64,000 nt of DNA. Source: Hyphochytrium catenoides (Eukaryota; Sar; Hyphochytriomycetes; Hyphochytriales; Hyphochytriaceae). Below the pieces are notes generated by a model. It was not told the origin of the DNA. It was given only the letters and a program-made list of their open reading frames with translations, and searched no databases. A program made the translations under genes and the position numbers. The stretch is from contig FLMG01004137.1 in NCBI GenBank assembly GCA_900088475.1, forward strand, positions 80,670-144,669. Reading direction: 5' to 3'. Below, one piece after another: positions 23,485 through 36,787 of this stretch. The stretch's first letter is position 1. Each line of letters opens with the position of its first letter.

Positions 23485-26400
23485 TCATTCACTAGCTTCA
23501 AGCTCCATGGTCACTACCTTCTGTCTATGGTCCTGGTTGGCGGGAAACCGGATAGAACGTCTTTTCTTCAATCTTTCCTCGTACGTACTTGAGGTTAACG
23601 CCATGTGATGTTTTTTATATTAGCTCTATCTGAAGCCCTTTTCGAAAGGAGCTCAGGTTGACATCATTATCCTGATGGCCTACCTCCTCCACCGTACTTG
23701 TGTCTTCAATGTGTTTGGCTCAACAACTAAAGGCACTGATCCCTAATGCATTTCTTTCTCTGCACTAGGCTGGAGTTGGAAGTTTGCAACAGCCCAAGTC
23801 GATGAATGGTAGGAGTCGAAGGTTGACAATGGACCGGATAAGAAGATAAATAGATAAAAGGACTCTGGCGCTTGGCTGCCCTGTACCACATAGCACCATA
23901 TCTTACAGAGTGTAGTGTGTGATCCCGGTTTCCTGTTGGGATGGTGGCCGGGCATGGCAGAGAATAGTTAGCGAAGATGAGTAGACTAGCTAGGGAGAGT
24001 AAATTGCGGTGAATTGTACCTTCATGAACCACTTATTGACTTCGCTTTCGTACTCTGCGGCCTTCTTGTTGGCTGGTAGGGCTTTGCTATACGGCTTAAC
24101 CTTCTTCACGCTATCAACATAAGGGGCGACGACAATAATCTATCGTGTAAGAGAAACAAAAGTATCATTCGGAAAGAATGATCTGCATCGAACCTCTCAA
24201 TCTCGGCAGGATCCACTGCAAATGCTTTAGGTTCCGGCAGATACTTCTGCGAAACCTGTTTCTGCAGGACGAGAGCAGGGGAGCGTTTCCATTAGTTTAA
24301 CAGTGACATAGCGCTTTCAGTGTAGCGCAGTGCGGGAACATTAGAAGACGGGGGGGGGCATCAATCGAGGCTCAGTGAACATCGATAACATCTGCAATAT
24401 GATATCATCAGCATTTAACGTTTGGCAGGACGGTACTTACAAAAGGAGCTGTGAACCCGGTGTAATACTGGCAATCTTCTAAGCGAACAAAGGCCGAAGC
24501 ACCCTGAAGCAGCCTCTTCTGAAACTCTTTCTTCTTCAGACTGCTGTACACCCGATCTGCGATGCATCCATCAGCATGCAGTAAGCTCTTCAGGAGAAGC
24601 AGTGATAAAGCTGAGTGAGTCTTATTGCGGTGAGGGATTAAAAGGGATGGTGCATTTGATGCGAGTACCTTATCAAAAGGCCCAGCAATGAGAGGAAGCT
24701 GATAGGCTCCGCCAGCGACGTAGTGTCGACCAGCCAGAGGTGATTGAAAGATAGGGAGTACACCCCATGCGACTTCCTTCATACTCCAGCCCGTCTTCTT
24801 GTCCTCCGTAATGGCTCGGACGTCAATTATTAGTGACAGCTGGGGGTCTGGAAGGATATCCCGGTACACCTGTGCACAGCAGCAGAGCCTTAGCGAGACA
24901 TGACCATCTTGGTTCCGTAATGTCTGCTCTGTTACTCAATCAATAAAGCTTGAATGGGCTTTTATAACCGCTCCACTATCTTATGGAAGGAATGTCGCGA
25001 CGTTGCACGCTTACGTGAAAATCATCTTGGAAAGTTGGATGAAGCTGCGCAGAGTCCCAATCGATGGAGGTAGTAAACTCAACATCACCTGTCAGCTGAG
25101 GCTTCTGTAGTGTGTGTTAAAAGTGAGTGCATGAGTGCAAGGCAGTGAAAGAAGACGATCCTTGCAGAAAGGATAGCAAGCAGATTTGCACAAAGGATAG
25201 CAAACAGAATAAAGAAGGCCAGACGTAGAGAGGGAGGTGACGATCTAATGAGAAAACTACGACCAGAGTGAAACATAGCCCCTTTCAAACAAGAACCAGG
25301 GACTCGTACCATGTAGTATGACCCTGGCGGATGTAACGAGTAAATGACCTTAAACAAGGGGGACTTTTTGAACGCTCCAGGCGAAGGCATATTCTGCAAG
25401 CCATCTATGGCTACCTAGAGATGGCAAGGGGGCAAATGCAGGTAAATAAGGGCTAAATGAAAGATGATCAGAAACATTGGCGATTGACATTAAGAGCTAC
25501 CCAAACTGAGAAAGAGGTCTAAAAAGGCGACCCAACCTGGTCTCTTTCATACCTTGAAGCCAAGTTCTGAAGAATAGCAGCACATGTAAGTGTAGTCTAA
25601 TTTGGCGGAGGGCTTGCCCTGCAGCATAAATAAGGTTTTAGCTGTTGACACTGGTAGGATTACTTCTCGTTGTATGCCATAACTCCTTCCAGTTACGGCA
25701 GGCTTACCTCCATAACACGATTGATGAAGTCATTCAGGAAAGCGTCGTCCGAAGAGTTTTTTGCTTCATATCCTGGCACCAGTGCTATTGCTTCCCTAAT
25801 CATCGTCTCCTTCCTGTTTTTCTGTGGAGGAAGGAGATCAGAGGCAGTACTTTAGCGCTGCGTAGGGGTGTGAGATACTTACCCTCTTATCGAAAAGCTT
25901 CTTTTCCACCGGCGTGGGAATGCACCTTGTCGAGTCATAAGCCCCTGCAACGTACAGAGTCAAGCTAAGCACAATAGGTTAAGTGAGAAAATTAATGCCA
26001 AGTTGTCTTGCCTGTTGAGTACTCAGGGGCTTTTTTCCACATGCCACTGGCAATCAGCTCCTCCTTGGTTTTGCCATCCCCAGAAAGTGCCTTCAGTCCA
26101 TCTTTACTCTATCGCGAGGGTACATTCAAGCATAAGAGATAGAGAGACATGAATTAAATTTTAGCTACACAACGGGTTCATCCGGTCAGTACGAAGAGTA
26201 ATGAGGATCATAGATGTTCCTCCACAGTTTGAAGATGTGAAAGTCTTGAAACATAAATGGCACGTTGTGACACACTTAGTCCCTCGGATCGGACCTTAGC
26301 AGCGGGCTCTAGTCTGACCAGGATGGAAGCGCAAGGGACTTTCAGTAGTGATTCCGCCGCCTTCTCCGAGAGTTCTCCAGTTCCCTGTGCGAAAGACACT

Positions 26401-29400
26401 GAATCAGTCTACGATAAGAGGGACATACAAGCAAGACGAAGAATCACAGGAGGCAAGAATGTGAGGAGCTTTTCCAGTCCCTTGGTGAGTTTAGGGGCAA
26501 TCTGGTTCTCTTTTTTACGAAACAAGAACTGCACATGAACGCTCCAAAAGTCGCAGACCAGCCTAAGTTCTGTCGAAAATAGAGAAGAAAGAGAGGGGCC
26601 AACAGCGAAATAGAGCAAAGAGGGTCATGCTATGCGTGCCCTGTCGGATACGCCTACCATTCTATAGATAATTGGTAGTTGAAATGCTCCAGCGTTAAGG
26701 ACGTAGTCCTGGGACTTCGTCTTGTCTGGCTGCTTTCCAGTCATTGGATCCACAAAAACTGCCAGTAGAGAATATCCCACCATACAATGCACAGGAACAG
26801 CTTTGCTAGAGTCGACAGTCTCAAGAGTGATGAACGCTGTACTAGTAGGATTGAAGCGTTCTGCTCGGAACTCCGACCGCTGTGAGATAGGTCCGATGAA
26901 CGTTAGTGGCTCGAGAACAAACATAAGGGCCATCAAGAAAGGTACATTCCGATGTGAGACCATAAATGAATGATATAACACATCGGCGGACACAAAATAG
27001 GTAGTGCGAGAACGGGAAAGACTTCTTGGGAACTACTAAGAAGAGTAAATGTATGTCAGTTCTTACAAAGTCAAATCTTGGAGTAAAGATGGTTGAATCG
27101 AGGAGAGCATTCGACTCTCTCTTGCCCTCTACCGCTGGTTTTCCTTCTGAAGTAAGTAGGCTGACAGTGATCTGTGTCACCGTCGTGTTATCCGGGAGAT
27201 AACGACAGCCGTCAACATAGATATCGAATCCATCCCCCTAAAGAGCTTGACTAAGTCATCTTTCGACGTAGCACATCATAATACGGAAGGAAGGAGTTCA
27301 AAATATTGTAAAAAGGAACAGCTAGGTAAATTTAGGCAAAAGAGGTTGAAAAAGTAAGGATCATCCTCACGCAACTTCCATCTAAGCCTTAATCCTTACC
27401 GCCACAAACCAAGACAGAGGAGGCAGCTTGTTCTGTACAGTCAGAAACGGAGCTGTTTCCGGGTCTATCGGCTCTTCGGTTTCGAGTTTGGAGGGCGACT
27501 GTCCGCCTTTCTGCATAACCGGAAGGGGGGTGGCGGCCGGTCCTTGAAGAGAAACCCGCTGAGGCGTACGGGCAAGGGGTTGTGTGGCTTCTGTAGACAC
27601 CGAACTCTTCCGGGTGACGAGAAACTTCAGCGCCATAGTGATAATCGCACTAGCACCGCCCATAGACGCCCCTATACCAACGAGTCCGGGGGCCAAGTGA
27701 AGGTCAGCACTGTGCTTAAAGATCCTTACATTAATTGTCGCACATGTAAATGTGCTGTGACCATGCTAACGAGCGCAAGCTACGGGAGTCTTCGATCGAA
27801 CTCTGCAAGAGTGATTCTATTGGAGAATGAATCAAGCACACGAGCTTGCCCGATTCCTTACCTGGTTGTTCAGGTAGCTCTATTGTCCGATCTTTCTCGA
27901 CGAAGTCGCCGCCTTCGAAGAGCGCTACGGACGCTCCAAAGAGTACCTCTTTGGTCTTGTAGTCGAGGATAGCAATATTCAAGAAACTGCGGCTATCTAA
28001 GGGAAGAATAGCTTCCTTCTCATAGTTTAAAAGAAGTGTCCCAGCTTGCAGCGGATACTCTGGAGTCTGAAACAGTATTCTCTGATCTATCCTGCCCATA
28101 ACCTAGATATAAAGTAGTATCAAGAAGGACAGTTGACAGAGACACACAATTACTAGGGGTGCAAGTGACGGGATATTGATCCTGAATACCGGTACCTGCA
28201 CTGGATTTTGTATCTTCGCCGCTGTGAGTAGAGGGATGCGAAGGTCCCTCAGAGAAACGCTAAAGGGCGTGCCACTAGGAACTGGCGCTTCCTTGAACTA
28301 CGACAAATGGACTTTAGGATGTACATAAATGATAGCGACCTTAAACGGAGAAGGATCTCGTTCTTCGCTGACTCCCTGGGATGATGTGTTCTTTGTTTGC
28401 CTTTCCTTCCTTTGGCCTCATACCTACCTCATGTTGTGTCAGTCCGCTATAAGCCGTCGCTATAAGCTTTATCGATTGCTTGTTTTCACTTCTCTCCGAG
28501 CCCGAGCTCAGAACTTTGGCCTCTGCAATCCGCTCCTCATTCCTATCTTGATCATCTTCCCGACCCTTGGTACTAGGTTGAAGCCTTAAGTTTGAGGTAT
28601 CAGCCACTGCCATACTCTCGCTTCCCTTTCTCATACTCTCGCTTCCCTTTCTCGGTTGAGGTTCTATGGGCAGGCTGCTGTCAGGAGAAAGAGAGATAAC
28701 TGGCGCTCGGGCATTGTCGAGGGATGGAATCTTTTCAGCGCTTGGTTTGCGGCCATCAAGGTATGCTGGATACTGGTACATGCCTATCAAGGATCGGGAA
28801 GTAGTGGAGATTAATGAAATATTTACGCCCTTATGAAGTCCCCACAGAGTTCCCAAGGCCGGCCACTCAATAAAAACAAGGTTTTGAACAAGCAGAGAGC
28901 AGTGGCAATGAGGGCAGTTTACGTATAGACAAATATGACTTACCTGATGTAGTGTTGGGGTCAATCCCTTCGTTGTCATCAACAAGACTAGGGTGTCGAA
29001 CCCTAATGAATATGGAAGGGTATGGCGGAGGTGGAAATGATGGGAATTGTTCCAATACCTGGAATACAACCAAACAGGCGATAGAGTTGTTCCAGCAAGG
29101 AATGGTTCCAGCCAACAATGGTTCCACGAAGAGGCACCAGGGACCACAATGAAGGAGATGAGAGAAAAGGATAACGGAGAATTCCTGTAAGAGTTTATCG
29201 CGGAGTGACGAAGAGATAAAATGTCCTAAATTGAATATCGTGGCTCAGCCCCGGTCAGTATAATAGACGCACGCATCCCAGCACTCAAGACAACAACTTT
29301 GATAGTAGAGTTCTCCCACCTGCGTCGCAAAATTGGGTATGGGGGGTGGCTGAACGGGCACTTTAAATCTGCCTGTACTTAAGGCTACGTTGATGCTAGG

Positions 29401-32400
29401 ACCATCTTGAGTTGGGCCTTCCTTACGGAAAAGGTCAACCACTGCCCAGCCCATTGTCTGCAGCTTTGGTGGCTCGGAGGGACCAGCAGATGGTGCGACG
29501 ACCTTGCAAAGCTGGATATGGCAATCAAGAGGAAAATCTTAGAAAGCCCAATTCTCGTTTTGATGCTACTATAATCGTCCAGAACCACACCAAGTCAAGG
29601 CGTAGATGAATTAGCAGGTAAATCCCAGATGACAAAAGCTAGGTGTTGGGGAGGGAACTCTGGATTGTAGAGAATCTACCTCCATGACGACGATCGTTCC
29701 CACGGCGGCCGGAACGCCTGCAAAGTTTCTCTTCACTGCAAGTAAACAGCTAGCAGGTAATATTCATAAGCTTTAAGGAACTAAATGGTTTGATCAGCTC
29801 TAATAGGTGGTACAACTGTCTCAACAAATCTCAGAGAGAGCAAGCATCCCCAGACGCTATCTCAGAGCTGGAGGAGGAGCTCTTACCTTCGAGTTGTTCC
29901 TGATGGAGCGACTTGCGAGGGCCTCATAGAAATAAGCTTATGAGCAGTGAGAGAATTCGCTTTGTGGTATACAGCGTAGATTATCTGACATGAAAAACAG
30001 TTCCCAAGATTAGTAACTTAGTAGAAACAGAGACAGAAGTCCGAGTGAGAAGACGGACGAGGAGAAAGGAACCCCGGAATTCACTGCGAGGGGCACTACC
30101 TGAATATTTTTGACAGACAGGGGGAGATCCAGCACATAATCCCAGTAGATGTTAAAGCCCTCTTCAAAGTTGTAGGACCTTAATCCGGTACCCTCTGATA
30201 CTGGGAGACGGAGGGAGGTCTTGTAAGTGACACACTTCTATGAACCACCAGACGAAGAGGCCGTGCCCAAGAAGTAAGACATGATACTGGTGCTAAGAAG
30301 CGGTAGTAGCCGCATAGCCAGAACTCATACATGTTGTTGGTAAAGTCTGTGCCACGAGAGCCTTCATCTTGGCCGCAGCAAGGGAACGCTTTTGCTCCTC
30401 TACCCAATTCTCATATTCAACCTTCTTTGCCCTCTCCTTGGCCTGAGCTTCCATCTCCGCCTGCATTGCATCCATCTACAGGACAGGAGTTAACAATTTA
30501 ACCCCAGACCAGCACTCGGCCAACAGATGAAACGGCGAGCAGTGACATTCATCAAATAGCAGGTTGCCTTCGCTTGGACTGATATGCTCACACACCTCAC
30601 TTCTCTTCTTTAATCTTTCCATTTCAAGCTGGAACTTGGCTTGCTCCTCCAAGTATCCCTCCTTTATGAGCCAGACAACAGATAAGTGAGTCGGATTCAG
30701 CAAGGAATTGGATCGAAGTGACAACATGTCAGGTCAGGGCAGACAGTGAAGTTATATATTTTCAGACCTGGATCTTTCGAAGGTTGGAGTCAGGGGGAAG
30801 AGCTCTTAGAACCTTTAGTCCTTCTTGTTGCTCTTTCCTATAGGAAGCCAAAGTCAAGGCATAAGCAAGAATCACTAACTTTATAACAAATTTTAAGCGT
30901 AAACTGACCAGAAAGCGGATAACTCTGGAGGTGGCTGTCCTGCATCAATATTTGATGGCACTGAGTTGTCTGCAACTTCCGTAGCCTAAACGGAAATACC
31001 ATACGGAAGATTGAGTGAAGACTGAACCAGTGATATTAAGAACACGAGAGTAATGTGAAGAGGTTGGAAACGGGAAATGTTGTGTCACAAAATATAAGGC
31101 GGAGTTAGCAGTCGGGAGCGCCAAGAGTGCCATTCGCAGTATTAGAGACCGCTACCATAAGGGTTTCACCATAAAACGGGATTCCCCCATAAATGAAAGG
31201 AAGAACGAGGAGTAAACCTCCGTAAGCTAGGAGAGGTGGCGGCGGCATCCCTTACGTTTAGTCTCCCCATTAGCTGTGCTATTCTCCTGTCACCGTTTTC
31301 CTGAAACGTAAGACCCTGCTGCTGTTCCAGCTCTTGCTAAAATAATAGGTGTCAGTTCTTAGATCAGTGTAGATATAAGTAATCGTAACGATAGGGAAAA
31401 GATGTATGAGAAGCATAGCGGCTGATAAAGCATTGTGCAAGGGGCGGCAGTAGGCGGCGGGGGAATAGACACTTCCTCGATACGCAGGTTTCTTTCAAGG
31501 GTCCAGAGTGGCTGTATAACCGGATAGTCAAATGTGATTAGGAACCTGGTGCGAACCTGCAATCTGGCATTTTCCATGTCAACAAGTTGTTGCTGCAAAA
31601 GGAGAACTTGCTGCTGCTGCTGCTGCTGCGCAACCTGCCAGGGTGGAGGCTCCATAGGGTAGTGCACTGGGTAACCATATATTCCTGGACCTGGGGATAG
31701 TGGAGACTTAGATTCTCTGCTCCTATACACGTTCTTTACTCACAACCAAGACACCCCCTTCGTGGATAGTCCCAAATGAGGCTTGCTCACAGTATCGCTC
31801 TCTGACGGAACAATTTTGGAGAGCCAACCTCTACTATGTCTTGGTGGCTCCGGTGCCATATGTTTGCCTTACATCAGCACTACGGAGCCTACCTGAAGGA
31901 ACGGCATGAGGGAACATCTGGAACGGGGGAGCCCAAGGGGGAGGTTGTACCATCCCCATTCCTGAAGGCAGTGGCACCGAATAGTTCACTATATTCTCTC
32001 CTACAACCCCTTGTCCAGGTAGGGTCCCTATTAACGGCTGGAAAGCGGCCGTCCCTAGTGCACTGGAATAATGAAGGGGCAAACCACCAGGAGGATTCTG
32101 GGCTGCCGACGCTACCGGGACGGACGTAGGTACTGGCGCCGGCAGGATCTTAGGGGGTGCTTGTGGGATTTTATCCTCGCTTGCCTTATAGGATGCAGTC
32201 AGTGAGCCTGTCAAAGCATCGAAATGCGCCAACAGTGTCCACTTTGGGTTACCTCATCCTCGTCCTCTTCCGTTATTGCCTTTGGGGGGGATTTTAGCAA
32301 GGAAGGTTTGCGTAGGGCTGGAAGTTGATCTCCTATGGCGGTGGGGATTGTGCATTGTGGGTCAGCAATGGACTCCCAGACGATGGGAGATTGAGTAAAA

Positions 32401-34688
32401 AAAGCAGAAGACATTTGAAGACGAAGAGAGATTCCTTGTTTGTGGGTAGACTTACCTAAACTTATTACTGTACGCAATTGACCATCGGGGACCTTTGACC
32501 CCATTCCGGCCCCTCCCACCGAAAGAGGAACAGACCACTGTCCTTTTCGCTCAACGTTGGCCGGCCACTGGCTTCCTAATCGTATACACACGAGTATATG
32601 AGAAGTGAGCTTACTAGTTTGGAAAGAAGAAGAGGTTAAAGCATGCTGAGCAGCCAAAGATTGGCTGTGCCTGAACCTTACTTGTGGTTTCTTGAGTTGT
32701 GTCCCTGACAAATGCAGCACCATTCTGACACAATGGTTGGTCAGCTTCCGCTCTGCTGGCGTATTTCCGGGATCGAATACCCTACCTTAGCGGTCTCTAA
32801 CCGTATCTTCTCGAGCTCTTCTTCTATAGCATCTGCCTCGTGCAAAGCCTAGAAGGCAAGCAAGTAGTTTGTTTAGATGAGAAAGCTCAGCCGTGAGTGA
32901 CAATTGCTGAGAGTACCGTAAGTTCTTCCTGTCGCAATTGTTGTTGATTCTGTTTGAGGACGCGCAACCTCTGCTCCTGGCTTGATGTATCCAAGCTCTT
33001 TAGGACATTCTCCACCTGCTCCTGGCTGATGGGGTCACTAGAAACAACCTTCCCCTGCTTCTCTGAGGTAATCAACCGATAAGAACTTAAACTGGATTCG
33101 CCATTTGCATCGAGAAAACCATAAGGTAACAAGTGTTATAGGTACCTTCCAGAGTTGAAAGACGATCCGTAAGCTTCTTCTTTTCCTCTTCAAGACCCTT
33201 CTGCTTGTTCTTTAGATCTGCGACCATCTCACCCAGCCCCTTAGCCAACTCGAGTTGCTGGTCCAGTAGTTGCCGTTTGTGCTGAGTCTAAATGCGTCAC
33301 CTTAGTCTATACTTATATTACCTCCTAGCACTTCCTCTATCTTTTCACCTGAAGAACACCGGAACCCTTGTTCTGCATGGTCTCTTTAACCTTTTCCTCT
33401 TGCTCGCGGAGTGTCTTTTCCTGATGTGTCGTCCCATTAGGAATTTACAAGGATCACCTGTGACCCCTACTCGCTAACCTTCGTCATGACTTCGTCTTCC
33501 AGTTTCCCTATGGAGCCCATGATTTCTCTCTCCTTAGCGAGAAGCTCTTCCTTTTCCTTTTGTAAGTCCATGAGTTTCTTCTTCTTCACGGTCTCTATCG
33601 ACCCTAAGCTATCCTGGAATTGGGAATCAATCAATTACCGTCAGACTAGAAGTACGAACCCACAACGTCCTAATAGCCTAATAGAAGTTTTAGGGACTCC
33701 GTTATGCTTCAGTGCTTCTAAATCTTGCTCTACACGCGAGATTAATACTCTCTTCCAGGGCTCTCCTGATCCTACCGCTTCTATGGATGCTAACGCCTCC
33801 TGAATCTTCTCCCTCTCCATACGAGCGCGCAGCTCGTTCTCTTTCTTTTTCTCGAGGTCCATCATTATCCGCTTGATTGCTTCATCATCCTGGACGAAAG
33901 AGGAAATGGGACTTTCAGCAAGCTACGATCTCCGTAAGCACCTCCGAACGGCTAACCTCCTTCTTCTTCATTCTAGACTGCTGCTGGTTGATTTTGAGCT
34001 GCTTGGCCTTTTCCGCCAACTCCAGTTCCCTCTGCTTTGTGATCTTCATCCTAGATGATTCACAACGTCATTTCCAAGGCTATCTTTTAAATGGCAGTAG
34101 TACATGCTATTGGGCTTACTTTAGGGCACTGAGTGCCATTTCGTTTTGCATGATGCCGTTTCGCATCGCCTCGAGGCTTAGCTTGCCAATTTCAGGATCT
34201 TCCACTCGCTCATTCAAATAACTCTGGACGTCCTCGAAGGTCAGAATCTTTCCTTCTTCCTGCAAATCGCCTTTAGCTTATCTATCTTCTGAAGCTCAAT
34301 GATGCCCTGTGTCACCTTTCTTACCGCATCGACACCTGTGAGAGTCTTCTGAAGTGCGACCGGATCGTAATAACTGCTGTTGACACAGAACTAAGAGGTT
34401 GCGTCAGAAGTGATGAGCACTTTTCAACACAGTGGGAAGCGAGAGAAGGCGAACCTTCTGCTTGTGGTTGGCAAGTTCTTCGGCCGACGGGAATACCATG
34501 TGACAATCTCTAGTAGATGGACGTGAAGGGATGAGCAAGTGGCAATCATAAAGTAAACGTCATGGTAACTACCTGCAAGAGTTTTCCACAAACGTGTTCG
34601 AGCTCGAAGTGGTCATGCCCAACGCATCAGAGGCTTGCCTGGGTGAGCCTCCTTTGGTAGAGGATGTTCTCGAACCTCTTCTATCCAT
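23485..34688 (-). CDS. CCDC17-like long coiled-coil protein with C2-like modules
   Basis: A single spliced gene of about 11 kb, with 20 or more exons. The start ATG at 34688 opens a Ser/Thr-rich leader. A zinc-knuckle motif follows, C38-x2-C41-x12-H54-x4-C59 (CRDCHMVFPSAEELANHKQK), which is the layout at the start of animal CCDC17. Exons from 34.3 to 30.3 kb encode long charged coiled coils (e.g. VEYENWVEEQKRSLAAAKMK) with a poly-Q stretch at 31611-31631. Then come three C2-like modules: one with NIYWDYVLDLPLSVKN, GTIVVME and GWAVVDLFRKEGP (29.2-30.2 kb), one with NAGAFQLPIIYRM (26.6-27.2 kb), and one with KEVAWGVLPIFQSP and GGAYQLPLIAGPF (24.4-24.9 kb). The last exon is uncertain: I prefer the basic tail ending VVTMELEASE (stop at 23485) over a shorter end at 23706. 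Function is unknown; the family is patchy across protists and animals. Confidence 0.7.
28611..28652 (-). repeat. Exact 21-bp tandem repeat inside the CCDC17-like gene
   Basis: 28611-28631 and 28632-28652 are identical. On the minus strand they encode two copies of a MRKGSES-type heptad inside a Ser/Glu-rich linker. The unit is a multiple of three, so the frame is preserved. Confidence 0.9.
31611..31631 (-). repeat. CAG/CTG trinucleotide run encoding poly-Q
   Basis: A CTG repeat on the plus strand reads as CAG on the coding minus strand and gives seven consecutive Gln (VAQQQQQQQVLLLQQQ) within the coiled-coil part of the CCDC17-like protein. Confidence 0.9.
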
Positions 34689-35549
34689 GGTTGCTGCTTG
34701 TTTGCTAGTAACACTTGATTTCGCACTCGCCACGTTCACTAATCTCAGTCTATCCCATCGTGTATTCAACCTGATAGCGGAACTGGGCTCGCAGTAGCCT
34801 AACCACCAGCTCCAGCTGAATCTATCCTGGCGAAGTGTCTCCGCAAAGTGGAGACTGCAGGGAGCTCATTTCCGTAACTTAGACTATTCCTGCATGAAGC
34901 GAGGCGCCATTCGCTTGAAACAATATTGAAGCCTGACGGTGACAGAAGCCATTCCCTAAAGTCTTCTCGCTTTGAGTTCTCAGTGTGACGGGTGCTAACA
35001 GGTCTATTGGGCTATTTGGTCCAGTCGACGTGCACCTGCGAATCAGCGCTACTCCGCTCGCCTCAGTTCGCCATCACTTGTTCGTCCTGTTCCATTCTCC
35101 ACAAGCGCTGTCCGCTTGATGTTTATTAGCCTGTAAACAGAGCTGTCAATGGATTTCTAGCGCTTACAATTGATTGCCACCAAGGCGAGGAATGACCTTT
35201 CCCAACTATGAACTACCAATCCCTTCTTATCCCTGAAAGGTTTCCAGGAAAGAAATTACGGAACTTTAGGCCTTACATCACACTAACGAAAGGGGATGAT
35301 AAAAAGAATTCAACCAAGTGAAGCCTTCGAAATCTTCCCGTTCCTGGGGGAAGAGAGGGGAACAATCAGAAGTGAAAGTAACGCCTTCCCACAAAAGTCT
35401 CTTCATGAAGACGCGATGAGCTCTAATAACATTACCTAGACTCCTGCTTTCGTAGCTCGCTCCATCCTCCCAGGCACCCAGCAAGCGCCAAGATTGCGGA
35501 GCCACTAAAAGACCATGCGAACAGTGAAAGCGTGCAAGGATATTGCAAG
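34689..35549. other. Divergent interval between the CCDC17-like and ANK-FN3 genes
   Basis: About 860 bp between two outward-facing start codons. The plus-strand frame at 34594-34797 is the antisense shadow of exon 1 of the CCDC17-like gene. I see nothing else that is coding. Confidence 0.5.
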
Positions 35550-36703
35550 ATGACGGAGCCATCTCTGCCAAACGGTCCGACAAGTACGGTCTCGGAAGGC
35601 CAGCGTGGGCTGAATGAGATACTTGCATCCGCGAAAGATAAGGGCGAAAGAACACGCCATGGAAAGGCAGAAGGAGAAGGCCTGCGATGGAAACCAATAT
35701 TTTTCCGGGCGATTAAGAATGGCGATCTTCAAGGTAGCGTTTCAAGCTCCTTGGCTCAAACTGTTTCACCTAATGTGCCAATCTGAAGCCGTCAGGGCCT
35801 TCGTTTACCAATATCCGAGCACCCTCTCTGCCCATTTTACAAAAGACATGGCTTCCTGGGAGCTGCAATGGGAAACTGTCTCCTGGTATGACCTAAGGCC
35901 TAAGACTCTAGTTGCTTTTGGATCAGACACTGCTAGAAGGTGACCAAGACTTTGCAGGAACCTTTTTATGGAGTCGACGCCTCTCTTTATAGCTAGTGCA
36001 TTCTCACAGCCTAGCATCGTCAAATGGCTGTTAGAACGGGGAGCTGATAGAGAGAAGGGCTGTTACTTGCAGCTCACACCACTCAAAATAGCGGGAGAAT
36101 GCTGCAAGGATGAGTATAGGACGATGAAAGCGAAGGAGTTTCTTAGGGCTCCAGCAAGAGGTAAGGGATAGGCCCAATGTTAAACTCCGATCCGGATAAG
36201 GACTAATGCGGCTTCTTCAGTACCTGAACCCCCGGATTCCCTGAGCTTTGCCTACCAGCTCACAACTGAGCGTATCGTGGAGGAGATTAGAGTTCCTGCA
36301 GAAGGTTCGTGTCGTCTCGCAGCTTTAGTTGTCCTGGCGCGACTTACAACTTCATCTGACAGGCGGTAGCTCAGAGGGGGCCATAGTCCCAAAGCTCGAA
36401 GCGCGACTAGTAAAAAGTTGCATAGCACGCGTTTCCTGGGAGGCTCCCAACTCCAATGGAGCGTTGATAAGCTTATACTATGTTCGCTACCGTCAAGTAG
36501 AGATCAAATCTGAGGATGGGAGGACGGAGAATGAGGGACAGTGGAAGAAGCTCCAATCGACGCATGCATCTGTATCCCACATCCAGTACATAGATCTCCA
36601 GGCCCTAAGGCCAAACACCTCCTACCAGGTGACTGCTTGTTCACAGAATGCTGTTGGCATAGGGGAATGGGGTCTTGTGCAGACATTCACTACCCCTGCA
36701 TAA
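35550..36703 (+). CDS. Ankyrin-repeat and fibronectin type III protein
   Basis: Five exons close in phase (35550-35733, 35789-35885, 35958-36160, 36221-36304 and 36363-36703) and give 302 residues. The N-terminal half holds degenerate ankyrin repeats (KPIFFRAIKNGDLQ; then TPLFIASAFSQPSIVKWLL followed by ERGAD and TPLKIAGE). The C-terminal 110 or so residues form one fibronectin III domain, with ARVSWEAPNSNGALISLYYV, LRPNTSYQVTACSQNAVG and EWGLVQTFTT marking strands B, C, E-F and G. Animal FANK1 has the same two domain types but with FN3 first, so the order here is reversed. Domain types suggest a cytoplasmic scaffold; no catalytic motif is visible. The 3' end lies 84 bp from the stop of the convergent armadillo gene. 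Confidence 0.8.
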
Positions 36704-36787
36704 AAGGCGGATGGATGCCGCGCAGCAAGCTGTGTAAACAAAGATCCGTAGGTTGCTTGTCGCGTAGTTTATGTTAAGAAAATTCTA

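Noticed and set aside
23706-23760. Shorter C-terminus for the CCDC17-like gene with stop at 23706
   Set aside because: Possible, but a spliced continuation to 23485 gives a longer, charged, protein-like tail in phase; kept as the alternative only.
36500-36780. Open frames on both strands inside the ANK-FN3 last exon
   Set aside because: They are shadows of the FN3-coding exon, whose beta-strand motifs are clear.
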